DNA of 64,000 bases from Henriciella barbarensis (GTDB lineage: Bacteria; Pseudomonadota; Alphaproteobacteria; Caulobacterales; Hyphomonadaceae), in NCBI RefSeq assembly GCF_003576345.1, contig NZ_QWGB01000005.1, positions 186,001 through 250,000 of the forward strand, written 5' to 3'. Numbering within the stretch: position 1 is the stretch's first letter; every line of letters begins with the position of its first letter. A program made the translations under genes and the position numbers. The notes below the pieces were generated by a model, which saw only the letters and a program-made list of their open reading frames with translations, had not been told where the DNA came from and did no database searches. This document shows, one piece after another, positions 28,577-37,078 of the stretch.

Positions 28577-29194
28577 TTATTGTCCGCCGGAGACGAGATC
28601 CCAGAACTCGGCCCTGTCATTCGTCCTGGGGAATGGGCCTTGCGGTACGTCGACGGCAAGAAAGCGACAGAGCGGCTCCCAACCCTGCTTCACTTCGAAG
28701 ACAAGCAACTGGCCGGCAGGGATCGTCTGTTTGACCGCCTCGTTATGCGCCTCGAAACGGGCCATGCGTTCCGCGTCTGACAGGCCGCCGGGGAAGCCGC
28801 TCCGGGCGATCACACCATAGGCCATTTCCAGCCATGGCTTCATCGGCTCCGCCGCCATGCCGCGCTCTTCGAGGAGTTTTGCGATCGTCGCGCCAAAACT
28901 TGCCGCCCAGCTATCCGGGCTACGGGTCGAGAGGATGAATTTCGCTTCGGGATAGGCGGCGTACAACTCCTCGTAAAAACCGGCGATCGGCCAGTCTACG
29001 CCGCTATCGAACCCTTCAAATGTTTTTCCCCAGTCAGGCCGTCCTGCCAGCGCGTCATTCCACTGCGGCACCCGTTTCTCCAGGTCGTTGAACACCGCTT
29101 CCATGTGGTAGCATGGCCCAAAGCCAAGCTGCTCAAGCGCCAGCTTCAGCGACATCGTCCCAGTCCGGCCGAGGCCAGTACCAATGATTTTCAT
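28577..29194 (-). CDS. Sulfotransferase-family protein
   Basis: 205 residues from ATG 29194. The N-terminus MKIIGTGLGRTGTMSLKLAL carries the PAPS 5'-phosphosulfate-type loop, followed by EQLGFGPCYHMEAVF and later FILSTRSPDSW, as in the Sulfotransfer_4 family. Members may transfer sulfate to small molecules or lipids, but the substrate is not predictable and many are uncharacterised. It leads the run of paralogous membrane-anchored genes. The 119 bp upstream of the start, before the HD fusion gene, hold no other gene. Confidence 0.88.
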   Translation of the reverse strand: MKIIGTGLGRTGTMSLKLALEQLGFGPCYHMEAVFNDLEKRVPQWNDALAGRPDWGKTFEGFDSGVDWPIAGFYEELYAAYPEAKFILSTRSPDSWAASFGATIAKLLEERGMAAEPMKPWLEMAYGVIARSGFPGGLSDAERMARFEAHNEAVKQTIPAGQLLVFEVKQGWEPLCRFLAVDVPQGPFPRTNDRAEFWDLVSGGQ

Positions 29195-29313
29195 GTCTGG
29201 TCCCACCCATATCGACGACTCGCCCAGCAAGCCGGACTCGAAGTCATCAAAAGGATGCTAGCGCGAGAATTGAGGCAGGTCACCCCGGCGCGAAACAAAC
29301 CGGCGAAAAGGAC

Positions 29314-30171
29314 TTAAGCGTTCAGCTGCGCAAAAGACCGGGCAAGGTTCCGGCGGGCCTGCGCGTCCCAAAGGCTGCGGCCCTCTTCGGTGAAATAGAT
29401 GGCCGGGCGGTCTGCAAAGCTTTGCAGGACTTTCGCGCGGCCTGCCCGGAAGGCCTCTTCCGGCACGAACGCGTATTCTCTTCGGACATTCACTTCATAC
29501 TGGTCAAAGACCGGGTCCGGCGCGCCCAGTATGGAGAGGTCGATATCGAGGAAAAGCGCGAGGTCTGCCCGGTCGTCATCGCTGAGACCTTCGGGCGCGT
29601 TATGCTTTGCCGTCGCCCGGATGATCTCAGCCGCAAAGGCGAGGTCTGCGGCGCCTAGATGAGCCGCCCCCTCTTCCTCGAGCAGTTGCGCACTCAGCTC
29701 CTCATTGTCGGGCCGCGTCGGGTCATAGATCGCATCATGCCAGTAAAGCGCCCAGAGCACGGGCTCAGGCCGGTGCCAATGCGCTTTCAGACTATCGAAA
29801 TGACGCTTTAGCGCGTCGATATGGTCCCAAGTGTGATAGTGGCGCTGTGGTTCGGCGTACCGGGCTTTCAGGCGGTTGAGCAGATAACCGGGAATGCAAT
29901 CGGGCTCTGGCACCCGCCCATCCAGTAGCCGGGCCAGTTGGCTTTCTGGGTCCCAGTCAGCCGGCGCATTGCTGGCGACAGAAGACCATTCTTTGCCTCC
30001 CTCAATCCATTCGCGGCGTAACTGCGGATGGGACTTGCTGAAGTCTTCGTATCCAAACTCCACGCCGCAAGACGGGCAGATTTCAAAGCTGGCGTAGCCA
30101 TGCTTGTCGTAAGCCGGTTCAAGCAGATTTGGATAACCGCAAACAGGACAAGTAAAGCCCGAAGTGCTCAA
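29314..30171 (-). CDS. Zinc-ribbon/HD-domain fusion protein
   Basis: 285 residues. The first 45 form a CPCC-like zinc ribbon (C8, C11, C32, C35: FTCPVCG ... EICPSCGVEFGYEDF), usually a stand-alone small protein. The remainder is a predicted metal-dependent HD-type phosphohydrolase: RHYHTWDHIDALKRHF (H111, H113), ALYWHDAIYD (H145-D146) and KHNAPEG, the COG4339 group. Its role is unknown. The start overlaps the dihydroorotase stop by 4 nt, so it is translated with it. Confidence 0.88.
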   Translation of the reverse strand: MSTSGFTCPVCGYPNLLEPAYDKHGYASFEICPSCGVEFGYEDFSKSHPQLRREWIEGGKEWSSVASNAPADWDPESQLARLLDGRVPEPDCIPGYLLNRLKARYAEPQRHYHTWDHIDALKRHFDSLKAHWHRPEPVLWALYWHDAIYDPTRPDNEELSAQLLEEEGAAHLGAADLAFAAEIIRATAKHNAPEGLSDDDRADLALFLDIDLSILGAPDPVFDQYEVNVRREYAFVPEEAFRAGRAKVLQSFADRPAIYFTEEGRSLWDAQARRNLARSFAQLNA

Positions 30172-31511
30172 ACGGCCTCCGGCTCCAGCGTCTCGTTAAA
30201 TTTCACCGGTTTGCCGCCGCCCTTCTGGGTGATCTCGCCGTCGCGCATGACGAACTGGCCGCGAATGATGGTGGCGACGGGCCAGCCGGTGGCTTCGAAG
30301 CCATCATAAGGCGTCCAGCCGCATTTGGCTTTTGTCCATTCCTCGGTGATCGTTTCCTTGCGCTTCAGGTCCACGACTGTGAAGTCGGCGTCATAGCCCT
30401 CAGCGATCCGGCCCTTATTCGCGATACCGAAAACACGCTGCGGACCAGCCGAGGTCAGCTCCACGAAACGGCGCAGCGTCAGCTTCCCATTGTTCACATG
30501 GGTCAGCATGATCGGCACGAAGGTCTGCACACCCGGCGTGCCAGACGGTGAAGCCGGATAAGGCCGCAGCTTCTCTTCGCGCGCATGCGGGGCGTGGTCG
30601 GTCGCGACTACGTCAACGATGCCTGCATTCAGCGCACGCCACAGAGCATCCTGATGACGCTGCTCACGGATGGGCGGGTTCTGCTGGGCGAACCCCTTCA
30701 GCCGGTCATAGCAATCGGGCGCTGCCAGCGTCAGGTGGTTCGGAAGCACTTCGACAGACGCCACATCCTTGGCATCGCGAAGCAGCTCCATCTCCTCAGC
30801 CGTCGAGATATGCAGCACATGGATGCGCTTGCCCGTCTTGCGCGCAAGGCGCAGCAGCCGCCGGGTGGAGCTCACAGCTGCCTCGACATCGCGCACCACG
30901 ATATGGCTCTGCCAGTCGCCCTGCACGGCAAGTTTCTGCCGGTCTGCAAGCCGGTACTCATCCTCAGAATGGAAGGCTGCCCGGCGCTTAATTGCGCGCA
31001 GCACCGCCTCGACGCCTTCATCATCATGCACCAGCAGGTCGCCGGTCGATGATCCCATGAAAACCTTGACCCCGCAGCAGCCCTGCATGCGCTCCATCTC
31101 GCCGAGGAGACCGGTATTCTCATGCGTCGCGCCCGCATAGAAAGCATGGTCGACATCCATGCGCCCCTTGGCGCGGTTCAGCTTGTCGGTCAGCATCTCC
31201 GGGCTGGTCGTCGACGGGTTCGTGTTCGGCATTTCGAACACGGCCGTAACGCCGCCAAGCGCGGCGGAACGCGCCTCTGTCTCAAGGTCTGCCTTGTATT
31301 CAAGGCCCGGCTCGCGGAAGTGGACCTGGCTGTCGATCACACCCGGCAGGATGTGCAGGCCGGTGGCGTCATAGGTCTCGCCAGCCTGCGCGCTATCAAA
31401 CTTTCCAATGGCGACAATCTTGCCGCCGCGCACAGCCACATCGACATGGTCCTCCCCACCAGGAGAGACAACGGTGCCGTTCTTCAGGATCAGATCATAG
31501 GTCTCGGTCAT
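30168..31511 (-). CDS. pyrC: Dihydroorotase
   Basis: 447 residues. It closes N-carbamoyl-aspartate to dihydroorotate in pyrimidine synthesis. The metal site is recognisable as QVHFREPG (HxH-like, around residue 62), HVLHIST and DVVATDHAPHAREEKL; the C-terminal composite domain follows. It belongs to the large COG0044 class related to hydantoinases, so a pyrimidine-related amidohydrolase is the alternative, but the full motif set fits dihydroorotase. No pyrB lies alongside, and the weak ribosome site gives no reason to choose another start. Confidence 0.9.
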   Translation of the reverse strand: MTETYDLILKNGTVVSPGGEDHVDVAVRGGKIVAIGKFDSAQAGETYDATGLHILPGVIDSQVHFREPGLEYKADLETEARSAALGGVTAVFEMPNTNPSTTSPEMLTDKLNRAKGRMDVDHAFYAGATHENTGLLGEMERMQGCCGVKVFMGSSTGDLLVHDDEGVEAVLRAIKRRAAFHSEDEYRLADRQKLAVQGDWQSHIVVRDVEAAVSSTRRLLRLARKTGKRIHVLHISTAEEMELLRDAKDVASVEVLPNHLTLAAPDCYDRLKGFAQQNPPIREQRHQDALWRALNAGIVDVVATDHAPHAREEKLRPYPASPSGTPGVQTFVPIMLTHVNNGKLTLRRFVELTSAGPQRVFGIANKGRIAEGYDADFTVVDLKRKETITEEWTKAKCGWTPYDGFEATGWPVATIIRGQFVMRDGEITQKGGGKPVKFNETLEPEAV

Positions 31512-31883
31512 GAAGGCGTTATGCGCCTGTTAGCGGCCTGAGTCACGAGGCCGGGTTCAGGCCGGCGGCCCGCCCGTCGAATGCGCTCAAGCTAAGTGCC
31601 TGCACCAACGCTCGAAAAGGCTCATCCTGAGCGAAGTCGAAGGACGAGCCTACGCGCCACACCGCCAAACATACCAACGCGCCCCATCCCGCGTCACCCT
31701 CGGCCGCCAAATGCGGTCTGAGGGTCCAACACCTGCCATCAAAGCGACTGCTGTCCTCGCAACATCAGAGATCGACTCTCAGATGAGCTGACGCTCATCG
31801 AGAGTGACGGCTCATATGAAAACTGGCAAAAAATCTACTGCCGCAGACCCAGGTGAAGACAGTGGTTCACAGTGGCGGGGTCA
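31512..31883. other. Intergenic region with a REP-like unit and a dyad, no gene seen
   Basis: 372 bp between the dihydroorotase start and the end of the broken dioxygenase gene. It holds a REP-like unit at 31621-31648 and an imperfect dyad (31775-31788 with 31793-31805, GATGAGC/GCTCATC core), which could end transcription of the dioxygenase gene, although there is no T-run. No credible reading frame is visible. Confidence 0.6.
31621..31648. repeat. REP-like unit (third copy)
   Basis: CTCATCCTGAGCGAAGTCGA then AGGACGAG. Matches unit 2 at 15939-15966 over the GAGCGAAGTCGAAGG core. This sequence type (CCTTCGAC...CTCAGG) is a familiar dispersed intergenic repeat in sphingomonads and relatives. 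Confidence 0.7.
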
Positions 31884-32579
31884 TCAATTCCGGGGCAGCG
31901 CCCATTCGAGCCCTTCGGCCAGCTCTTCGCGCACCGCAAAATCGATACGAACGATCCGTCGCTGCGCCATTTCGGCGGCGCGGCCCGAACGATGAAGCGT
32001 TAGTCCCTTGAGAAACAGAACGTCCCCGCGCCTCGCATTTTCGATCTCTATCTCGCTGTCTGCTGCAATCCGGGCGGCATCTCGTGCCGACACATAACCT
32101 TGCTTGTGGCTGCCAAGCGCGAACTCCATCGCGCCATTCGCTGTATCGGAATCATCGAGAAAGACGCGCGCAAAGACCATCTTCTCGAGCAGCTCGATCG
32201 GTGGTTCGGCATGCCAGAAATCACCCTGCCCGACCCAGCAGCTATATCCAGGTGTCTCGCACCTCGCCTTCACGGCAACGACACGGTCCTAATGCCACGG
32301 CACGCCCCAGTTTGACTTGTCCGATTTATTGAATGCCAGGATCCGCACGGGGCTTGCACCCGGCAAGTGTGACTGAGCGAGTCTGCTTAACGCGCCATCC
32401 GGGCGCAGCACAGCTGCAACCTCATGGGTCCAGCCCAATCGGACCCCGGGCCGCCTATCGGTTCGGCAGGCGGCGTCCAATAGGGCAAGGTCTTGCGCAT
32501 CAAGCGCGTTTCGGTGCCAGGCGCGACCTGTCTGCTCGAAGTCGTCAGGCACTGCCGCCCTACCCCACCCGCCGCGCAA
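31884..32579 (-). pseudogene. Phytanoyl-CoA dioxygenase family gene broken by one in-frame TAG
   Basis: The frame is open from 32579 (TTG; GTG 32552 is another possible start) to 32292, ending NWGVPWH, then TAG at 32291-32289, and continues in the same frame as DRVVAVKARCETPGYSCWVG down to 31884. The family sequence is WHQD, so a CAG to TAG change has replaced the Gln inside the iron-binding HxD motif. Everything after it (HAEPPIELLEKMVFARVFLD, GAMEFALGSHKQG, LHRSGRAAEMAQRRIVRIDF) is intact, including the distal His and Arg. A recent mutation or a sequencing error are the two readings. The start overlaps the neighbouring lipoprotein gene by up to 20 nt. Confidence 0.85.
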
Positions 32580-33012
32580 ACCGGTCGACCAGCTCGTCTA
32601 TCTGGTGGCCCGTCTCATCGAGCGTGAAGAAATAGCCGCGATAGGTGGCCGGGTCTGGCGGGTTTAGCGTGTAGTTCTGCAGGTGCGGGACGCAGGCATC
32701 CGGCGACCAGAGCTCTACCGAGCGGGCAAAGCGGGTGCGCACATCTTGGTGCGCGCGCTGCATGTTCTGGGCGCGCAACAGCCAAGTCTCTGCGTCGCAG
32801 TCTTCGCTGATCCGGTCACAGTCATGCAGTTCTGCAAAGCCCGCACGCAGCTCCGGGCGGAGCGCATCCAGATAGATCGTTGTGTCGCGGATCGCGCCCT
32901 GCAGGCGGTCGACATCATCATCGCAAGCGCCGCGCGATTTGTAGCCCTGACAGCCGGACGCAAGGAGCAGAAGGGCGAGCGGTACTAGCGCGGTTTTCGG
33001 CGTTACAGGCAT
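32560..33012 (-). CDS. Lipoprotein of unknown function
   Basis: 150 residues from ATG 33012 with GGGGAG upstream. The lipobox LLASGC is followed by QGYKSRGACDDDVDRLQGAI, a helical region with paired Cys (about residues 29, 65 and 70) and an aromatic-rich C-terminus (YRGYFFTLDETGHQIDELVD). I do not recognise a family. It ends within the start region of the broken dioxygenase gene, from which translation may be coupled. Confidence 0.7.
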   Translation of the reverse strand: MPVTPKTALVPLALLLLASGCQGYKSRGACDDDVDRLQGAIRDTTIYLDALRPELRAGFAELHDCDRISEDCDAETWLLRAQNMQRAHQDVRTRFARSVELWSPDACVPHLQNYTLNPPDPATYRGYFFTLDETGHQIDELVDRFARRVG

Positions 33013-33162
33013 AGGCTCCCCAAGGCTCGCCTGCCTTGAGCGAATCGCCGGCAGGTCCAGAGCCCACTGTTTGCTGCCCTGCCCCCTCTTGCAAGTCCCG
33101 GCCTTGTCTTGACCCTGCCGCCGCACCGGCGCAAACCCCGTCCAACGAGAAAACAGACAGTT

Positions 33163-33729
33163 ATGAGCACCCCTCCCCCTATGCAGACCGTATCGATGAC
33201 CGACCGCTTTCCTTTCGCTCGCCAGATCGCCCTACTCCTTGCCGGGGTCGGTGTCCTGACGGCGTCTTCCTATGTCGCGGTGCCCATGGTGCCGGTGCCG
33301 GTCACGATGCAGACGCTGGCCGTGCTTCTGGTCGGCGCGCTGGCCGGGCCGCGCTTGGGTCTTGCGATGATCGTCTCCTGGCTGGCGCTCGCGGCATTCG
33401 GGCTGCCTGTGCTCTCTGGTGGCAAGGCGGGGCTGCTTGCCTTTACCGGCCCGACGGCCGGTTTCCTCCTCGCCTTCCCGGTTGCGGGTTATCTTGCGGG
33501 TGTCGCTGCGCGCACGATCGCGCGCGGTCATGTCAGCCGCTTTGCGAGCTTTCTTGGCCTGCATGGTGTGATCCTGCTGGCTGGCTGGGCATGGCTGTCG
33601 ACACTGGTTGGCGCAGAGGCTGCTTTCCTCGCAGGTGTCGCACCATTCCTGGTTGGCGCGGTGATCAAATCGGCGCTCGCGGCCGCCATTATCGCAGCAA
33701 TTCCGGGTCGCTACCGCCAGCGCGGCTAA
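33163..33729 (+). CDS. bioY: Biotin transporter substrate-binding membrane protein BioY
   Basis: 188 residues from ATG 33163; a shorter ATG 33196 is possible and the ribosome site is weak. BioY is the S-component of the biotin ECF transporter. Six hydrophobic segments and the motif PVPVTMQTLAVLLVGALAGP plus FTGPTAGFLLAFPVAGYLAG are the family hallmarks. No bioM/bioN follow, so it acts alone or with a shared energising module. A frame that includes ygfZ stays open across this gene, but is a shadow. Confidence 0.95.
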   Translation: MSTPPPMQTVSMTDRFPFARQIALLLAGVGVLTASSYVAVPMVPVPVTMQTLAVLLVGALAGPRLGLAMIVSWLALAAFGLPVLSGGKAGLLAFTGPTAGFLLAFPVAGYLAGVAARTIARGHVSRFASFLGLHGVILLAGWAWLSTLVGAEAAFLAGVAPFLVGAVIKSALAAAIIAAIPGRYRQRG

Positions 33730-33827
33730 AAAAACACCGCCCATACACCGCCAGTACACCGTCACTGCACCGTGCAAATGCGGGGACGGGGCTGGCGGAT
33801 ACGGTCGGAAACCCTAAATCTGCGGGC

Positions 33828-34637
33828 ATGGACACAAAGATTCTTTCCGACAGATCCGTGCTCGTTCTGGACGGTCCCGATACGATCGCCCTGCTCGAAC
33901 GGCTGGTCACGAACAACACGCATGACTGGGCGACGGGCAAGGCGCGCTATGGCGCCCTTCTGACGCCGCAGGGCAAGGTCATCGCCGATTTCATCGCCCA
34001 CCGCACAGAGGCTGGCGCGCTGCTCGACGTTGCCACCCACGCAGTCGGCGACCTCTCCAAACGCCTTCAGATGTTCCGCCTTCGCGCCAAGGTCGACATC
34101 AATGTCGATGGCAAACAGGCCGTCGCCATTGGCGATGAGGGCACAGCCGACCCGCGCTCGCCAGAGCTTCCGAAACGGACCTTTGTCGAAGATGGCGCAG
34201 CACCAGCAATCAGCGACGAGGACTGGAACGGCATCCGCATCCCTGCCGGCGTCGCCGAATGGGGCCGCGACTTTCAGGGCGGCGAAGTCTTTCCATGGGA
34301 AATCAACATGGACCGCCAAGGCGGCGTGGACCTCAAAAAGGGCTGCTTTGTCGGTCAGGAAGTCGTCTCTCGCATGCACAGGCGCGGCAAGCTGCGCAAG
34401 CGCAGCATCATCATTGAGGGCGAAAATCTCCAAAAAGGTCAAAGCCTTGAGGGTGAGACACCTGTGGGTGAGATCACCAGCACAACGACCGGCAAAGCGC
34501 TCGCCACGGTTCGCGTTGACCGCCTCGCAAAGGCTGGCGATACACTGACCGTTGAAGGAAATCCGGTGAGTATCCACGGGCCGGACTGGCTGAAGGACGA
34601 GCTCGCCGCCGTTCTCGCCGAAAACGAGACCGACTAG
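33828..34637 (+). CDS. ygfZ: Folate-dependent iron-sulfur assembly protein YgfZ
   Basis: 269 residues from ATG 33828. YgfZ uses tetrahydrofolate to support certain iron-sulfur enzymes. The hallmark KGCFVGQEVVSR (from residue 167 in DLKKGC...) is complete, preceded by VFPWEINMDRQGGVD. The N-terminal GcvT-like region is normal. It starts 98 bp past bioY and ends 12 nt before tag, so ygfZ, tag and a small lipoprotein gene are likely one transcript. Confidence 0.93.
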   Translation: MDTKILSDRSVLVLDGPDTIALLERLVTNNTHDWATGKARYGALLTPQGKVIADFIAHRTEAGALLDVATHAVGDLSKRLQMFRLRAKVDINVDGKQAVAIGDEGTADPRSPELPKRTFVEDGAAPAISDEDWNGIRIPAGVAEWGRDFQGGEVFPWEINMDRQGGVDLKKGCFVGQEVVSRMHRRGKLRKRSIIIEGENLQKGQSLEGETPVGEITSTTTGKALATVRVDRLAKAGDTLTVEGNPVSIHGPDWLKDELAAVLAENETD

Positions 34638-34649
34638 GAGACGCGCAGC

Positions 34650-35252
34650 ATGGGCATGAATCTCTCACCTGATGAGACCCTGCCCTGCCGCTGGGCCCCG
34701 GCCGAAGACGCGCTCTACCGCGCCTATCACGACCATGAATGGGGCGTGCCGGAATACGACCCGCGCGCGCTCTGGGAGAAGCTGCAGCTCGACGGCATGC
34801 AGGCCGGGCTGTCCTGGGTCACGATCCTGCGAAAGCGCGACGCCATCCGCGAGGAGTTTGACAGCTTTATTCCAGAACAGATCGCCATGTGGGATCAGGA
34901 GCGGATCGAAAAAGCGCTTCAGAACCCGGGCATTATCCGCAGCCCGACCAAGATCAGGGCGACCATCGGCAATGCCCGCGCCTTCCTCACCATGCAGGAA
35001 AAGGGCGAGGACTTTTCCGAGTGGCTGTGGGGCTTTACCGGCGGCACGCCCATCGTGAACCAGCTGCGCGACATCACCGAAGTGCCTGCCAAGACGCCGC
35101 TTTCAGAGGAAATCGCCAAGGCGCTAAAGTCGCGCGGATTCAAGTTCTGCGGGCCCGTTATCGTCTATGCCTTCATGCAGGCTGTTGGTATGGTCAACGA
35201 CCATGAGACGCGCTGCCCGCGTCATGGCGAGATACAGGAGCTTCACTCATGA
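34650..35252 (+). CDS. tag: DNA-3-methyladenine glycosylase I
   Basis: 200 residues. It excises 3-methyladenine from DNA. The N-terminus PCRWAPAEDALYRAYHDHEW gives Zn ligands C13 and one of the following histidines (H27/H29); the C-terminal NDHETRCPRHGE supplies His and Cys. The conserved EWGVPEYDPRALWEKLQLDG and AGLSWVTILRKR segments complete the family. The stop overlaps the start of the next small lipoprotein gene by 4 nt. Confidence 0.97.
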   Translation: MGMNLSPDETLPCRWAPAEDALYRAYHDHEWGVPEYDPRALWEKLQLDGMQAGLSWVTILRKRDAIREEFDSFIPEQIAMWDQERIEKALQNPGIIRSPTKIRATIGNARAFLTMQEKGEDFSEWLWGFTGGTPIVNQLRDITEVPAKTPLSEEIAKALKSRGFKFCGPVIVYAFMQAVGMVNDHETRCPRHGEIQELHS

Positions 35253-35473
35253 AAATGAAGATTGGCGCGGCCTTTGCCGGCCTGTTGTTGCTGACTGGCT
35301 GCGAAAGTTTCAACGGCCCGTACCTCGACAATAGTGGCGCCTGCGATGAAATCGTGGATGCGCGCGAGCGTCTGGACTGTCTCGACCGCGCCGAACGGGC
35401 CGAAGATGAGTGGCGAGAGGAGCGTCGCCGCGAGCGCGACGACAAGGACCGCGAAGACGCCAGCGCACCTTAA
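35249..35473 (+). CDS. Small lipoprotein, unknown function
   Basis: 74 residues. A lipobox LLLTGC follows a short signal, so Cys 18 would be lipidated. The mature part has three Cys (including 32 and 44) and a very charged Arg/Glu/Asp tail. The ATG overlaps the stop of tag. It is too short for family recognition; the signal peptide and coupled start support it as a real gene. Confidence 0.65.
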   Translation: MKMKIGAAFAGLLLLTGCESFNGPYLDNSGACDEIVDARERLDCLDRAERAEDEWREERRRERDDKDREDASAP

Positions 35474-35559
35474 AGGTCGACGCAGCCTTCAACCCTGTCT
35501 AATTTCATTTGCAACCGAAGTCTGACGCACCGAGGGGCGTGCGCAAGGAGGGCTTTTCG

Positions 35560-36678
35560 ATGACACCTGTTATTTCCGCGACCGGTCTCTGGACGCCGCC
35601 GCACACTGTTACCAATGCCGAACTGGTCGAGAGCTTCAACGCCTGGGCCGACCGATGGAACGAGGCGAACAAGGCCGAGATCGAAGCGGGCACGCTGGAA
35701 GCCAAAACTCATTCGAATGTCGAGTTCATCGAGAAAGCGTCCGGCATCAAGTCGCGCTATGTCGTCGACAAGTCCGGCGTCGTGGACCCGGCTATCATGC
35801 GCCCCATCATTCCGGAACGCCCGAACGAAGAGATCTCCATTCTCGCAGAGATCGCCGTGAAAGCGGCTAAACAGGCGCTCGAAACGGCAGGCCGTGACCC
35901 GAAAGACGTGGACGCCGTGATCTGCGCTGCTTCCAACATGCAGCGCGCCTACCCGGCCATGGCGATTGAAGTGCAGGAAGCGCTCGGTATCGAAGGCTTC
36001 TCTTTCGACATGAATGTGGCCTGCTCATCGGCGACCTTCGGCATCCAGACCGCGGCTGACTTTGTCCGTGCTGGCAACGCGAAATCAGTTCTCATGGTCA
36101 ATCCGGAGATCACGTCCGGGCACCTCAACTGGACCGACCGCGACAGTCACTTCATCTTTGGCGATGTCGCCACGGCTGTTCTAGTCGAGGCAGAAGACAT
36201 TGCGCCGAAGCAGCACTGGAAAATCCTCGGCACGCAGCTGAAGACCAAGTTCTCCAGCAATATCCGCAACAATTTCGGCTTCCTGAACCGAGCCGACCCG
36301 GCGGGCGAAGGCCAGGCAGACAAGCTGTTCATTCAGGAAGGCCGCAAGGTCTTCAAGGAAGTGGTGCCGATGGTTTCTGAAATGATCCTGTCAGAACTGA
36401 CGCGTCTCGACCTCAAATCGGACGAGTTAAAGCGGCTCTGGCTGCATCAGGCCAATGCGAACATGAACAGGCTCATCTCGACCAAGGTACTCGGACATGA
36501 GGCCAGTGAGGATGAAAGCCCGACCGTGCTCGACGAGTATGCCAACACATCCTCTGCCGGCTCGATCATCGCCTTTCACAAGCATTCAGGCGACTTCAAG
36601 TCCGGGGATAAGGGGCTGATCTGCTCTTTCGGCGCTGGCTATTCGGCAGGAACCGTCTTCGTGGAAAAGGCCGCCTGA
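35560..36678 (+). CDS. Beta-ketoacyl-ACP synthase III (FabH-like)
   Basis: 372 residues from ATG 35560 with AAGGAGG 7 nt upstream. The catalytic triad is visible: C155 in NVACSSATFG, H296 in LHQANANMNR and N329 in EYANTSSAG. The 372-residue length exceeds the 317 of E. coli FabH and fits the beta-ketodecanoyl-ACP synthase-like type (P. aeruginosa PA3286 relatives), which accept longer acyl-CoA. Acting on fatty acyl-CoA to start or shortcut fatty-acid synthesis is therefore the likely role; the chain length is inferred. Confidence 0.93.
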   Translation: MTPVISATGLWTPPHTVTNAELVESFNAWADRWNEANKAEIEAGTLEAKTHSNVEFIEKASGIKSRYVVDKSGVVDPAIMRPIIPERPNEEISILAEIAVKAAKQALETAGRDPKDVDAVICAASNMQRAYPAMAIEVQEALGIEGFSFDMNVACSSATFGIQTAADFVRAGNAKSVLMVNPEITSGHLNWTDRDSHFIFGDVATAVLVEAEDIAPKQHWKILGTQLKTKFSSNIRNNFGFLNRADPAGEGQADKLFIQEGRKVFKEVVPMVSEMILSELTRLDLKSDELKRLWLHQANANMNRLISTKVLGHEASEDESPTVLDEYANTSSAGSIIAFHKHSGDFKSGDKGLICSFGAGYSAGTVFVEKAA

Positions 36679-36780
36679 GCAAACTGAATTCGGGCCGCTG
36701 GTCGTAAGTACCGAAGCTGGAATCAGGCTGGCGATAGTCAACAGTCAGGTTGGCAGGTTTAACGCCTGGCCGGTCGACAC

Positions 36781-36924
36781 CTAGTCCTCATCGTCGCCGA
36801 GGTCGCTCCAGAGAATGGACTTGCAGCTGCGGGCGGCCTCGACCGTTATGATCAGTGCCGCCCCAGCCAGTATCCACCAAGGGGCGAGCGCGTTCTCCGC
36901 CGCATGCATCACCATATCCACCAT
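36781..36924 (-). CDS. Small membrane protein of 47 residues
   Basis: The frame from ATG 36924 has a good GGAG site 5 nt upstream. It encodes MVDMVMHAAENALAPWWILA then a membrane helix and an acidic end (LGDDED). A longer upstream reading (75 codons) lacks a ribosome site. It is short and unrecognised, so the call rests only on start, helix and codon bias. It is divergent from the HD gene at 37079. Confidence 0.5.
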   Translation of the reverse strand: MVDMVMHAAENALAPWWILAGAALIITVEAARSCKSILWSDLGDDED

Positions 36925-37078
36925 AATCACTCCGCCTCGGCTTTGCCGTTGTCTTTGAGTGTGTTTATGCCGGAGAGGCCTTAACGAGGTCTCACCAGTT
37001 CGCGGCAAGAACGGGGCAGTTCGTAAGCGAAATGCGGCGATTTCTTTACCCCTTCAGGCAGATGTATACATAGACCCC

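Noticed and set aside
31804-31995. A 63-codon plus-strand frame beginning at the end of the broken dioxygenase gene
   Set aside because: It overlaps the real coding sequence on the other strand, has no ribosome site and shows no conserved pattern.
33036-34637. A 533-codon frame joining the bioY region and ygfZ
   Set aside because: The first 264 codons are an out-of-frame reading of bioY; only the part from ATG 33828 has YgfZ sequence. It is not a fusion.
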